The notes below the pieces were generated by a model. It was given only the letters and a program-made list of their open reading frames with translations, searched no databases and had not been told where the DNA came from. Both the position numbers and the translations under genes were made by a program. From JAKALD01 sp963817785 (lineage in GTDB: Bacteria; Pseudomonadota; Gammaproteobacteria; Burkholderiales; SG8-39), in assembly GCA_963817785.1 (NCBI GenBank), contig CAWFPL010000004.1:1-64000 (forward strand): a DNA stretch of 64,000 bases. The letters are read 5' to 3'. Positions 54,829-64,000 of the stretch are shown piece after piece. Every line of letters begins with the position of its first letter. The stretch's first letter is position 1.

Positions 54829-55994
54829 CCGCGGCCAACCCGAACCGGCACGACTCGGCGCTGCTGCGCTCGATCCTGGAGACCGTGCCGGACGCCATGG
54901 TGGTGATCGACGATCGCGGCGCGATCCTGCTGTTCAGCACCGCCGCCGAGCGCCTGTTCGGCTACACCGCCGACGAGGTGCGCGGGCGCAACGTCAGCCT
55001 GCTGATGCCCTCGCCGTATCGCGAAGCGCACGACGCCTACCTCGCCCGCTACCTGGCGCACCGGCGAGCGGCGCATCATCGGCATCGGCCGCGTCGTGGT
55101 CGGCCTGCGCAAGGACGGCGGCACCTTCCCGATGGAGCTCTCAGGTCGGCGAGGTGAAGCAGCGGCGGGCACCGGCTGTTCACCGGCTTCGTGCGCGACC
55201 TGACCGAGCGCCAGCGCACCGAGCAGCGGCTGCAGGAGCTGCAGGCCGAGCTGCTGCACGCCTCGCGCCTGCGCTCGATGGGCCAGATGGCCGCCGCGCT
55301 GGCGCACGAGCTGAACCAGCCGCTGACCGCCACCGCGAACTATGTGAAGGCGGCGCAGCGCCTGGCTCGACGCGGCGCAGCCGGATCGGGCGCGCATCCG
55401 CCAGGCGCTGGAGCTGGCCGCGCAGCAGACCGTGCGCGTCCGGCGAGATCATCCGCCGGCTGCGCGGCTTCGTCGCGCGCGGCGAGGTGGAGCGGCGGGC
55501 GGAGCCGATGGGCAAGCTGATCGAGGAGGCCAGCGCGCTGGCCCTGCGTCGGCGCCAGGGAGCAGCGGCATGCGGCGTCGATCTCGGCCTCGGCACGTTC
55601 CGTCCCGGCGGTCGCGGTCGACCGCGTGCAGATCCAGCAGGTGCTGCTGAACCTGATGCGCAACGCCATGGAGGCGATGGAGGCAGGCGCGCGCCGCGAG
55701 CTGACGGTCGCGGCCACGGTCGAGGGATGGTGCGGTGTAGCGTCGTCGATACCGGCCCCGGCCTGGCGCCCGACGTCGCGGCCCAGTTGTTCCAGCCCTT
55801 CGTCACCACCAAGCCGGACGGCATGGGCATCGGCCTGTCGGTCTGCCGCACCATCATCGAGGCGCATGGCGGGCGGCTGTGGGTGGAGGCGAACGACGGC
55901 GGCCAGCGGCTTCCGCTTCACCCTGCCGCTGGCATCGTCCGCATGGCGCTGCTTTGATCCAGATCAACGCTGGCCGGGTTGCGACCTGACCTAG
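54825..55994 (+). CDS. fixL: FixL-like PAS histidine kinase (multiple frameshifts)
   Basis: PAS domain: LRSILETVPDAMVVIDDRGA, FGYTADEVRGRNVSLLMPSP; YRxxHD is the haem-PAS motif region of FixL (PYREAHDAYLARYLA). Then FTGFVRDLTERQRTEQRLQE, H-box GQMAAALAHELNQPLTATAN, EIIRRLRGFVARGEVERRAE, N-box QIQQVLLNLMRNAMEAME, G1 VVDTGPGLAPDVAAQLFQPF and TKPDGMGIGLSVCRTIIEAH. At least six indels. Senses oxygen if haem is bound; the PAS residues make this plausible but not certain. C-terminus ends at 55957 or 55994. Confidence 0.82.
55954..55967. promoter_or_regulatory. FNR/FixK box TTGATCCAGATCAA
   Basis: Exact match to TTGAT-N4-ATCAA. It overlaps the end of fixL and precedes the receiver gene at 56034, giving a link from FixLJ to an FNR/FixK-type regulator. 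Confidence 0.8.
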
Positions 55995-56033
55995 ATCAGC
56001 GCGTGTCGCGCCGAAGGATCGTCACCCGGCGCC

Positions 56034-56429
56034 ATGTGGATGGGCGGGAGCGCGGAAGTGGTAGCGGCAGGCGAATGGGCGGCGGCGGTGATCGACGACG
56101 ACGCGGCCGTGCTCGAACTCGCCGCAGGTTCCTGCTCGAAGTGGCGGGGCACCGGGTCAAGACCTATGCCTCGGCGGCGGCGTTCCTGGCCGATGCCGGC
56201 CCGCGGCCGGACTGCCTGGTGCTCGACCACCACATGCCGCAGATGACCGGGCTGGAGCTGGTGGAGCGGCTGCGCGCCGAGGGGACGACCCGCGGGTCAT
56301 GCTGATCACCGGCTCGTCCTCGCCGGCCATCCGCGAGCGCGCGGCGGAACTCGGCGTCGTCCAAGGTGCTGGAGAAGCCGCCGGCCGAGGACGATCTGCT
56401 CGGACTTCGTCGCCGCCGGCGGCCGGTAG
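56034..56429 (+). CDS. Single-domain response regulator (frameshifted)
   Basis: Receiver-only protein over three frames: WAAAVIDDDAAVLELA, HRVKTYASAAAFLADAGPRP, DCLVLDHHMPQMTGLELVER (phospho-Asp), VMLITGSSSPAIRERAAELG and KVLEKPPAEDDLL, ending TAG at 56429. About 130 residues, no output domain. May compete with FixJ for phosphate, like FixT/receiver adaptors; inference. Confidence 0.65.
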
Positions 56430-56431
56430 CG

Positions 56432-57154
56432 TCAGGATTGCGGGCGTGGCCGCGGCGGACGCACCACGCGCATCCGATCCACCACCTCGTTCACGCCGCG
56501 GGCCGACCATGCCGCGTTCTCGGCGGTGCGGCGCTGGCTGAAGCCGGGGACGCTGCCGGACAGCGTGACGCACGCCGCCGCCGACGGCGATCTCGATGCC
56601 GGAGGCGTCGAGTTCGGCGTGGCGGTGCAGCGCGCGCAGCACCTTCTCGCGGATCCTCCTCGTCGGCCGCCGGGACGGTGCGGACCTCGATCCGGTTGTC
56701 CACGCCGACCACGCCGGCCAGGTGCTGCACCCGCGTCTCCGCATCGGCGCGCTGGTCCTGCCAGTCCACCGTGCCGGTCAGCGTGACGATGCCGCGTCGA
56801 CGGCGACCGAGATCTGGCTGCTGGGAAGGCGCGAATCCCAGCCGAGCACGTCGGCCGCACGGCGCGCGACCTCGGCGTCGTCGTGCGCGTGCGCGGCGGG
56901 ACGGCGCACCTCAAGCTCGGTGGTGACGCCGTTCACGCCGCCGACGTGCCAGGCGGTGCGTTCGGCTGCCTTCGCCTCCGCCAGCGTCTGGACGTGGCCG
57001 GTCAGGTGCACGGTGCCGTCGCGCACCGCCACGTGGATGCCGGCAGCATCCACATGCGGCGCCCATTCCAGTTCCTCGACCACGGCGTGTTCGATCGCCC
57101 GGTCGTCAGTCGCCCGGTCGTCAGGCGCCCGGCGTCGGTCGGCTGCTCGCTCAT
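56432..57154 (-). CDS. Triple BON-domain protein (frameshifted)
   Basis: GAAGGAG before ATG 57154. Three BON repeats: VEELEWAPHVDAAGIHVAVR with VHLTGHVQTLAEAKAAERTA; DVLGWDSRLPSSQISVAVD with VDWQDQRADAETRVQHLAGV; and LRALHRHAELDASGIEIAVG with VTLSGSVPGFSQRRTAENAA. BON domains bind phospholipid or aid envelope stress tolerance. Convergent with the receiver gene. At least four indels. Confidence 0.75.
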
Positions 57155-57169
57155 GTCCATCTCCTTCAG

Positions 57170-57706
57170 TCAGGCACGGCCGGCATGGCGGCGATCGGCC
57201 CGGCGGGTGCCGTGGCTGCCGGACGATTCGACCTTAGCGTGCGCCAGCACGCTGTTCCACACCGCCAGGATGCTGCGGCTCGTGGCCTCGGCCACGAAGC
57301 AATGGCCCTGCGGGTCGAGCGCGAACAGGGTCGCCTCCGGATCGCCCACGGCGCGGCGGAGTGCGGTGTCGATGATACCCAGCGCCTGCAGCACATGCTC
57401 GACCGAGGGCAGGCGGGCATTGCGCGCGATGTCCGCCAGCCGGAACACGCGCAGTCCGTCGGGCGTGACGGCGCCCTGCTCGCGTCCGAGTTCGAGGAAC
57501 ACCGAAACCGCCGGCAGCACCGGCTGGATCTGCGCCAGGACGGCGGCGGCCTGCTCCGGGGTGCAGGCCACCAGTCGCGGCGGCACCGCCTCGGGTTCGG
57601 CCGGATGATGCAGGCCCAGCATCTGCGCGATCTGCTGCTCCAACCACTGCCGCACTTCCGGCGGCGCATTGCGGATCTGTTCGGGCGCCAGTGTGATGCC
57701 GACCAT
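57170..57706 (-). CDS. Conserved hypothetical protein, 178 aa
   Basis: Intact, starts MVGITLAPEQIRNAPPEVRQ. Contains LGLHHPAEPEAVPPRLVACT, a helical middle (ARNARLPSVEHVLQALGIID) and FALDPQGHCFVAEATSRSIL. No recognised domain. It diverges from the PEP synthase gene across a region with two FNR boxes, so may belong to the same low-oxygen regulon. Confidence 0.65.
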   Translation of the reverse strand: MVGITLAPEQIRNAPPEVRQWLEQQIAQMLGLHHPAEPEAVPPRLVACTPEQAAAVLAQIQPVLPAVSVFLELGREQGAVTPDGLRVFRLADIARNARLPSVEHVLQALGIIDTALRRAVGDPEATLFALDPQGHCFVAEATSRSILAVWNSVLAHAKVESSGSHGTRRADRRHAGRA

Positions 57707-57782
57707 CGCTCAATCCCCGCTATACTGCGGCGCGCCGATCGCGCCCCGATGCTTCGTCTATGGCAATGCCGTCCGCGCGGCC

Positions 57783-57826
57783 TTGACCCACGTCAATCCG
57801 CGCCCGCCAGGCTTGACATGCGTCAA
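57783..57826. promoter_or_regulatory. Tandem FNR/FixK-type boxes
   Basis: TTGACCCACGTCAA (57783-57796) and TTGACATGCGTCAA (57813-57826) both fit TTGA-N6-TCAA, 30 bp centre to centre. They lie 58 bp upstream of the PEP synthase start and 76 bp upstream of the divergent 178-aa gene. Confidence 0.75.
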
Positions 57827-57884
57827 TGAAGCGCCCCCCGGGCGCTGCGATCGTGCATGATGAGCCATTGGAGGAAGCAGCGCC

Positions 57885-60337
57885 GTGAGCACCCCGTCCC
57901 TGATCCGCTGGTTCGACACCCTGGGGCTGGGCGACGTGCCGCTGGTCGGCGGCAAGAACGCCTCGCTCGGCGAGCTGTATCGCGCGCTGGCGCGGCCGGG
58001 CGTGCGCGTGCCGAACGGCTTCGCGCTCACCGCCGCGGCCTATCGCGACGCGCTGACCGAGGCCGGCGCCTGGCGACGACGCTGCACGCGCTGCTCGACG
58101 ATCTCGACATGACCGACGTCGGCGACGCTCGCGCGAGCGCGCCGCGCAGGCGCGCGCGATCGTCTACGACGCGACCGGCAGCGACGGCGCTGCGCGCGCA
58201 GATCGTCGCGGCCTATCGCGCGCTCGAAGCGCGAGTACGGCGCCGAGCGTCGCGGTCGCGGTGCGCAGCTCGGCCACCGCCGAGGACCTGCCGACCGCCA
58301 GCTTCGCCGGCCAGCACGAGAGCTTCCTCAACATCCGCGGCGACGACGACGCTGATCGAGGCGTGCCGGCGCTGCTTCGCCTCGCTCTTCACCGACCGCG
58401 CCATCGTCTACCGCATCGAACAACGGCTTCGACCACTTCAAGGTCGCGCTGTCGGTCGGCGTGATGAAGATGGTGCGCTCCGACCTCGCGCGCCAGCGGC
58501 GTGATCTTCACCCTCGACACCGAATCCGGCTTCCGCGACGTGGTGTTCATCACCGGCGCCTACGGCCTGGGCGAGAACGTCGTGCAGGGCGCGGTCGATC
58601 CCGACGAGTTCTACGTCCACAAGCCGACCTTCCGGCAGGGCTACCGCGCCGTGCTGCGCCGCTCGCTCGGGCAGCAAGCAGATGCGGCATGGTCTACGCC
58701 GCGGCCGCGCCGGCGGCACCACGCGCAACGTGCCGACCGCGCAGGCCGAGCGCGCGCGCTTCTGCCTCGACCGACGCCGAGGTGCTGACCCTCGCCGACT
58801 ACGCGATCACGCATCGAGGACCACTATTCGGCGCGCGGCCGGCCATCCCGCGCCGATGGACATCGAATGGGCGAAGGACGGCGACGACGGCGAGCTCTAC
58901 ATCGTGCAGGCGCGGCCCGAGACGGTGGCCTCGCAGCGCGCGGCCGACAGCGTTCGAGACGCTACGCGCTGACCGGCAGCGGGCACGGTGCTGGTCACCG
59001 GCCGCGCGGTCGGCGAGAAGATCGCCACCGGCACGGTGCGCGTCATCGCCGACCCGCACGAGCTGGCCGGCTTCCGGCCCGGCGAGGTGCTGGTCGCCGA
59101 CACGACCACGCCCGACTGGGAGCCGGTGATGAAGACGGCCGGCGGCGATCGTCACCAATCGCGGCGGGCGCACCTGCCACGCCGCGATCGTCGCGCGCGA
59201 GCTCGGCGTGCCGGCGGTGGTCGGCACCGAGCGACGCGACCGACGGCGCTGCAGACCGGCCAGACGCGTCACCGTCTCCTGCGCCGAGGGCGAGGTCGGG
59301 CAGCGTCTATGACGGCGAGCGTGCCGTTCGAGGTCACGCGCGTGCCGGCCGCCGACGCTCGCGCGGCCGCGCACCGAGATCATGGTCAATCTCGGCAACC
59401 CGGATCTCGCCTTCCGCACCGCGATGCTGCCGAACGACGGCGTCGGCCTGGCGCGCATGGAGTTCATCATCAGCGAGCATATCGGCGTGCATCCGATGGC
59501 GCTGGTCCATCCCGACAAGGTGACCTCGGCCGAGGACGCGGCGCGCGATCGCCGCAGCTGACCGCGCGGCTACGCCACGCCGGCGCGACTTCTTCGTCGA
59601 GCAGCTGTCCGAAGGCGTCGGCACGATCGCCGCGGCGTTCTATCCGCAAGCCGGTGATCGTGCGGCTGTCGGACTTCAAGACCAACGAATACGCGAGCCT
59701 GCTCGGCGGCGCCGGCTTCGAGCCGCAGGAGGCCAACCCGATGCTCGGCTTCCGCGGCGCCTCGCGCTACGCGCATCCCGGCCTATGCCGAGGGCTTCGC
59801 GCTGGAATGCGCGGCGCTGCGCCGGGTGCGCGAGGACGATGGGCCTGACCAATCTGCGCGTCATGGTGCCGTTCTGCCGCCGCGTGGACGAGGCGCGAGC
59901 GGGTGCTCGCGACGATGGCGGAGCACGGCCTGAAGCGCGGCGAGAACGGGCTCGAGATCTACGTGATGTGCGAGATCCCCAACAACGTCATCCAGATCGA
60001 CGCGTTCGCCGAGCTGTTCGACGGCTTCTCGATCGGCTCGAACGACCTGACGCAGCTCACGCTCGGCGTCGACCGCGATTCCGAGATCGTCGCCTTCGAC
60101 TTCGACGAGCGCGATCCCGGCATGCTGGAGATGCTGCGCCTGGCGGTCACCGGCGCGAAGCGCAACGGCCGCCATGTCGGCATCTGCGGCGAGGCGCCGG
60201 CGAACTATCCGGAGATCGCGCGCTTCCTCGCCGGGCTCGGCATCGATTCGATCAGCGTCAACCCGTCGAGCCTGCTGCGCACCATCGCGGTGGTGCGCGA
60301 GGCCGAGCGGGCGCTGACCAAGCGCGCGGCGGAGTGA
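57885..60337 (+). CDS. ppsA: Phosphoenolpyruvate synthase (about 20 frameshifts)
   Basis: Pieces over all three frames cover the whole ~815-residue enzyme: VPLVGGKNASLGELYRALAR, RSSATAEDLPTASFAGQHES (ATP-binding domain), GAYGLGENVVQGAVDPDEFY, MDIEWAKDGDDGELYIVQAR, GGRTCHAAIVARELGVPAVV (phosphohistidine domain), PVIVRLSDFKTNEYASLLGG, IGSNDLTQLTLGVDRDSEIV and GICGEAPANYPEIARFLAGL (PEP-binding). Makes PEP from pyruvate and ATP. GGAAGCAGC precedes the ATG. Almost every ~100 bp has a single-base error; these look like deletions. First gene of an operon with pfk, hap, gltD-like and nifJ. Confidence 0.88.
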
Positions 60338-60341
60338 CGCG

Positions 60342-61289
60342 GTGCCGGAGCCGCGCATCGCCACGCTGACGCTCAATCCTGCGCTCGACATCGCCACCTC
60401 GGCGCTGCTGGTGCGACCGACGCACAAGATCCGCACCTTCGGCGAGCACCTCGACCCCGGCGGCGGCGGCGTCAACGTCGCCCGCGCCGTGCACGTGCTG
60501 GGCGGCGCTGCGGAGGCGATCCTGCTCGCCGGCGGCACCACCGGCGCACTGGTCGCCGAACTGCTGGGCGAGCAGGGCGTGCCGCACCGGTGGTGCCGCT
60601 CGCGGGCCGCACGCGCATCAGCATGACGGTGGTGGAGCAGAACAGCGGCCTCGAATACCGCTTCGTGCCGGCCGGCCCGGAGGTGAGCGGGGCGGAGTGG
60701 CGCGCCGCCCTCGACCTGCTGGAAACCGTCGCGTGCGACTGGCTGGTGGCCAGCGGCAGCCTGCCGCCCGGCGTGCCGGCCGATGCCTATGTGCAGGTCG
60801 CGCGGATCGCCGCGCGCCGCGGCGTGCCGTTCGTGCTCGATACCTCCGGTGCGGCGTTGCAGGCGGCGCTCGGCAGCGGCATCGCGCTGCTCAAGCCCAG
60901 CCTCGGCGAGCTGGAGGCGCTGCTCGGCCGCCGGCTGCGCGATCCGGCGGAGCAGGAGGCGCAGGCGCGCGCACTGGTGCGCAATGGCGCCGCGCGCATG
61001 GTGGCGCTGACGCTCGGGCCGGAGGGGGCCGTGCTGGCAACCGCGGACGGACGTGCAGCGGCTGCGCCCCGTTCGGCGATGTGACCGCGCACAGCGCCGT
61101 CGGCGCTGGCGACAGCTTTCTCGGCGCGCGTAGTGCTGGCGCTGGCGCGCGGCGAGACCGCCGGCGCAGGCGCTGGCCTGGGGCATCGCCGCCGGCACCG
61201 TGGCGATCGGCGGCATCGGCACGGCGCGCCTGACCCGCGAGGCGGTGGAGGAACGCTACCGCGCGCTCGCACCGATCGCCGCTGCATGA
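60342..61289 (+). CDS. PfkB-family 1-phosphofructokinase/hexose kinase (frameshifted)
   Basis: MPEPRIATLTLNPALDIATS and LDPGGGGVNVARAVHVLGGA are the N-terminal PfkB signature. Then ISMTVVEQNSGLEYRFVPAG, DWLVASGSLPPGVPADAYVQ, LLKPSLGELEALLGRRLRDP, and after shifts HSAVGAGDSFLGA (catalytic GAGD) and AAGTVAIGGIGTARLTREAV. ~310 residues, family length. With PEP synthase it suggests carbon-flux control (gluconeogenic/glycolytic switch) under low oxygen. Indels at ~60590, ~61060, ~61125, ~61160. Confidence 0.82.
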
Positions 61290-61300
61290 AGGGGATTTCC

Positions 61301-61754
61301 ATGGCCCATGACGGCAAGCTGCTCATCGTGATCGCCGACGGCGAGCACGCCCGGTTCGTCACCGTCGATCCCGGCGGGGTGATGCACACCCTGTCGTCGA
61401 TGGACTCCGCCACGGCGCACAAGCGCACCTCGGACCTCGGCAGCGATCATCCGGGTGCCGCGTACCACAGCGATTCCACCGCGCATCACGCGCTGCAGCC
61501 GCGCCACGACCCGCACGCGCTGGCGGAGGCGGAGTTCGCGCATCTGGTGGCGGGCGAGATCGAGGCCGCATTCCCGCGCGGCGGCTTCGAGCCGGCTGGT
61601 GCTGACGGCGCCGCCGCGCACGCTCAACGCCATCCGCGACAAGCTCGGCGCCGACGTCGCCAAGGCGATCGTCGGCACGCTCGGCAAGGACCTGGTGAAG
61701 CTGCCCGACGACGCCGTCATGCCGCATCTGCGGCAATGGCTGCGACCCGCCTGA
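61301..61754 (+). CDS. Host attachment protein family (frameshifted)
   Basis: ATG at 61301 after AAGGGGATT; an earlier ATG at 61286 overlaps the previous stop. MAHDGKLLIVIADGEHARFV, TAHKRTSDLGSDHPGAAYHS, DPHALAEAEFAHLVAGEIEA, then after one indel (~61600) LVLTAPPRTLNAIRDKLGAD and TLGKDLVKLPDDAVMPHLRQ. Matches the 'required for attachment to host cells' family, a ~145-residue stress-associated protein whose general role is unclear. Confidence 0.75.
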
Positions 61755-61761
61755 CGCGCGC

Positions 61762-61775
61762 TTGACCTGCATCAA
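61762..61775. promoter_or_regulatory. FNR/FixK-type box TTGACCTGCATCAA
   Basis: Fits TTGA-N6-TCAA. 60 bp upstream of the GltD-like gene and 7 bp after the previous stop; suggests an internal low-oxygen promoter. Confidence 0.65.
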
Positions 61776-61835
61776 GGCCGTGCCGGCGGCCGCGCCGTAG
61801 CAACGTCTGCCGATACAGGATGACGGAGCCGCGCG

Positions 61836-63480
61836 GTGAAGCACCCGTCCGACATGACGCCGGCGATCGACCTGACCGCGGAGCGCGGCACCGGGCCGAG
61901 CCGGTCCCGCCATCCGGTCTGGCGCGACCTGCTGCCGCCCTGCAACAACGCCTGCCCCGCCGGCGAGAACATCCAGGCCTGGCTGGCGCTGGCGCAGGCC
62001 GGGCCGGTATCGGCGAGGCGTGGGAGACGCATCCTGCGCGACAATCCGCTGCCGGCCGTGCACGGCCGCGTCTGCTACCATCCCTGCGAAACGCGCCTGC
62101 AATCGCGGCGAGCTGGACGGCGCCGTCAGCATCCACGCGGTCGAGCGCTTCCTCGGCGACCTCGCGCTCGGCGCAGGGCTGGACGCCGTCGCCGGTCGCC
62201 GACACCGTCGGGCAAGCGCGTGCTGGTCGTCGGCGCCGGACCGAGCGGCCTGTCCGCCGCCTATCACCTCGCCCGCCTCGGCCACACGGTCGAGATCCAC
62301 GAGGCCGGACCGGTCGCCGGCGGCATGATGCATTTCGGCATCCCCGCCTATCGCCTGCCGCGCGCGCAACTGCTGGCGCGAGATCGCGCGCATCGAGCGC
62401 ATGGGCGTGACGATCGTGCCTCAACCGCAAGGTCGAGGATCTGCTGCGGCGGAGATGCAGGACGGCGGCTTCGACGCCGTGTTCGTCGCCATCGGCGCGC
62501 ACATCTCGCAAGCACGTCGACATCCCCGCCCGCGACGCGGCGCGCGTGCTCGACGCGGTCGGCTACCTGCGCGACGTTCCACGCGGCGAGCGCCGCCGCT
62601 GCTCGGCCGGCGCGTCGTCGTCTATGGCGGCGGCAACACCGCGATGGACGCGGCGCGCACGGCGCGGCGCCTGGGCGCCGACGAGGCGCTGATCGTCTAT
62701 CGCCGCGACCGCGCGCACATGCCGGCGCACGCGTTCGAGGCCGACGAGGCGATCGCCGAGGGCGTCAAGATCCGCTGGCTGACCACGATCAAGGACATCG
62801 CCGGCGCGTCGCTGACCGTCGAGCGCATGGAGCATCGACGCCAACGGCCGCCCGGTGCCGACCGGCCAGTTCGAGACGCTCGCAGGCCGACGCGGTCGTG
62901 CTCGCGCTCGGCCAGGACACCGACAGCGGCTTTCTGCGCGCGGGTGCCGGGCATCGCGTTCAAGCCCGACGGCACCGTCGATCGTCGGCCCGGACATGAT
63001 GACCGGCGCACCCGGCATCTTCGCCGGCGGCGACATGGTGCCGAGCGAGCGCACGGTCACCGATCGCGGTCGGCCACGGCAAGAAGGCGGCGCGGCACAT
63101 CGACGCCTGGCTGCGCGGCAGCCGCCACGCGCGAGCCGGCCAAGCACGCGGTCGCCAGCTTCGCGATGCTGCACCTGCCGGTCTACACCGACGCCGCGCC
63201 GCGCCGCAGGACGCGTGCTCGACTGCCGACCGCGCGCGACGGCTTCGCCGAGGTGGTCGCCGGCTTGACCGAGCAGCGCGGCCGGCTACGAGGCCCAGCG
63301 CTGCCTGTCCTGCGGCAACTGCTTCGAGTGCGACAACTGCTTCGCCGCCTGCCCGGAGCAGGCGATCGTCAAGCTCGGTCCGCGGCAGGCGCTATCGGCT
63401 TCGACTACGACCTCTGCACCGGCTGCGCGGTCTGCTTCGAGCAGTGCCCGTGCCACGCGATCGAGATGGTGGCCGAACGG
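61836..63480 (+). CDS. GltD-like NAD(P)H oxidoreductase with C-terminal 2x[4Fe-4S] ferredoxin (many frameshifts)
   Basis: N-terminal Fe-S domain (LLPPCNNACPAGENIQAWLA, CYHPCETACNRGEL), FAD site KRVLVVGAGPSGLSAAYHLA, GIPAYRLPRAQLL, NADPH site VVVYGGGNTAMDAARTARRL, ALGQDTDSGFL and IFAGGDMVPSERTVT. The C-terminus adds CLSCGNCFECDNCFAACPEQ and YDLCTGCAVCFEQCPCHAIE, eight ferredoxin cysteines. Such proteins feed or draw electrons from ferredoxin; the NifJ gene follows directly. About ten indels; no clear stop before nifJ. Confidence 0.8.
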
Positions 63481-63502
63481 CGCGCGCGAGGGCGGTCGCG
63501 CG

Positions 63503-64000
<498 letters not shown>

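Noticed and set aside
59861..61222. A 453-codon minus-strand open frame opposite ppsA and the PfkB gene
   Set aside because: Antisense shadow with no domain; the plus strand holds PEP synthase and PfkB motifs.

Overview
The window looks like a mosaic. The central ~48 kb (about 3.9-51.8 kb) reads as an actinobacterial plasmid or genomic island, most likely from the Mycobacteriales (Gordonia/Rhodococcus-like). Support: mycothiol-type arsenate reductase, a dprE1 fragment (mycolata cell-wall enzyme), DUF3560/DUF3846 plasmid genes, and actinobacterial ISL3, IS21, IS1380, IS4 and IS3 elements. The left 3.4-3.9 kb (acyl-CoA dehydrogenase plus two CaiB/BaiF CoA-transferases, with alphaproteobacterial-style intergenic palindromes) and the right ~12 kb (FixLJ, BON protein, PEP synthase, Pfk, host-attachment protein, GltD-like protein, NifJ) look proteobacterial. 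Genes are cut off abruptly at about 51.84 and 52.25 kb, and the style changes near 3.9 kb, so assembly joins are at least as likely as recent transfer. These assignments rest on recognising protein families by eye, not on searches.

Layout: 1-3.4 kb CoA metabolism; 3.4-5.7 kb mostly empty with small ORFs; 5.7-11.9 kb first arsenic block (flavoprotein, MFS, ArsO-like monooxygenase, divergent from an ArsR-acetyltransferase fusion with a three-site operator); 11.8-19.8 kb copper block (truncated merR, BNR-repeat lipoprotein, CPH-type P1B ATPase, DUF305 protein, multicopper oxidase, SHOCT protein, two-component system); 20-25.4 kb second arsenic block (two arsC, acr3 and arsR leftwards; arsC, arsD and arsA rightwards); 26-42.7 kb plasmid backbone of small hypothetical genes, plus MFS-soxR with a perfect SoxR box; 35.3-37.5 kb a truncated dprE1 split by an ISL3 element; 43.2-51.8 kb insertion sequences with fragments of an NRPS and of tyrosine recombinases; 52.2-64 kb proteobacterial block with four FNR/FixK-type boxes.

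How it fits together: the two arsenic blocks encode arsenate reduction (three LMW-PTP-type ArsC proteins), arsenite export (Acr3, with ArsA/ArsD) and accessory flavoprotein/MFS/acetyltransferase functions typical of organoarsenical handling. The copper block combines export, periplasmic oxidation and sensing. The most striking unexplained structure is in the backbone: five near-identical promoter/operators (TTGC..., an inverted repeat TACAA-N6/7-TTGTA, then TANNGT), four of them preceded 56-79 bp upstream by a 24-bp box that occurs seven times in the region. This looks like one shared, undescribed control circuit for small plasmid genes.

Caution: most genes carry one or more single-base frameshifts, reaching about one per 100 bp at 58-63 kb, whereas several transposase genes are intact. 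This pattern points to uncorrected sequencing error. Coordinates given for broken genes span the inferred original gene.
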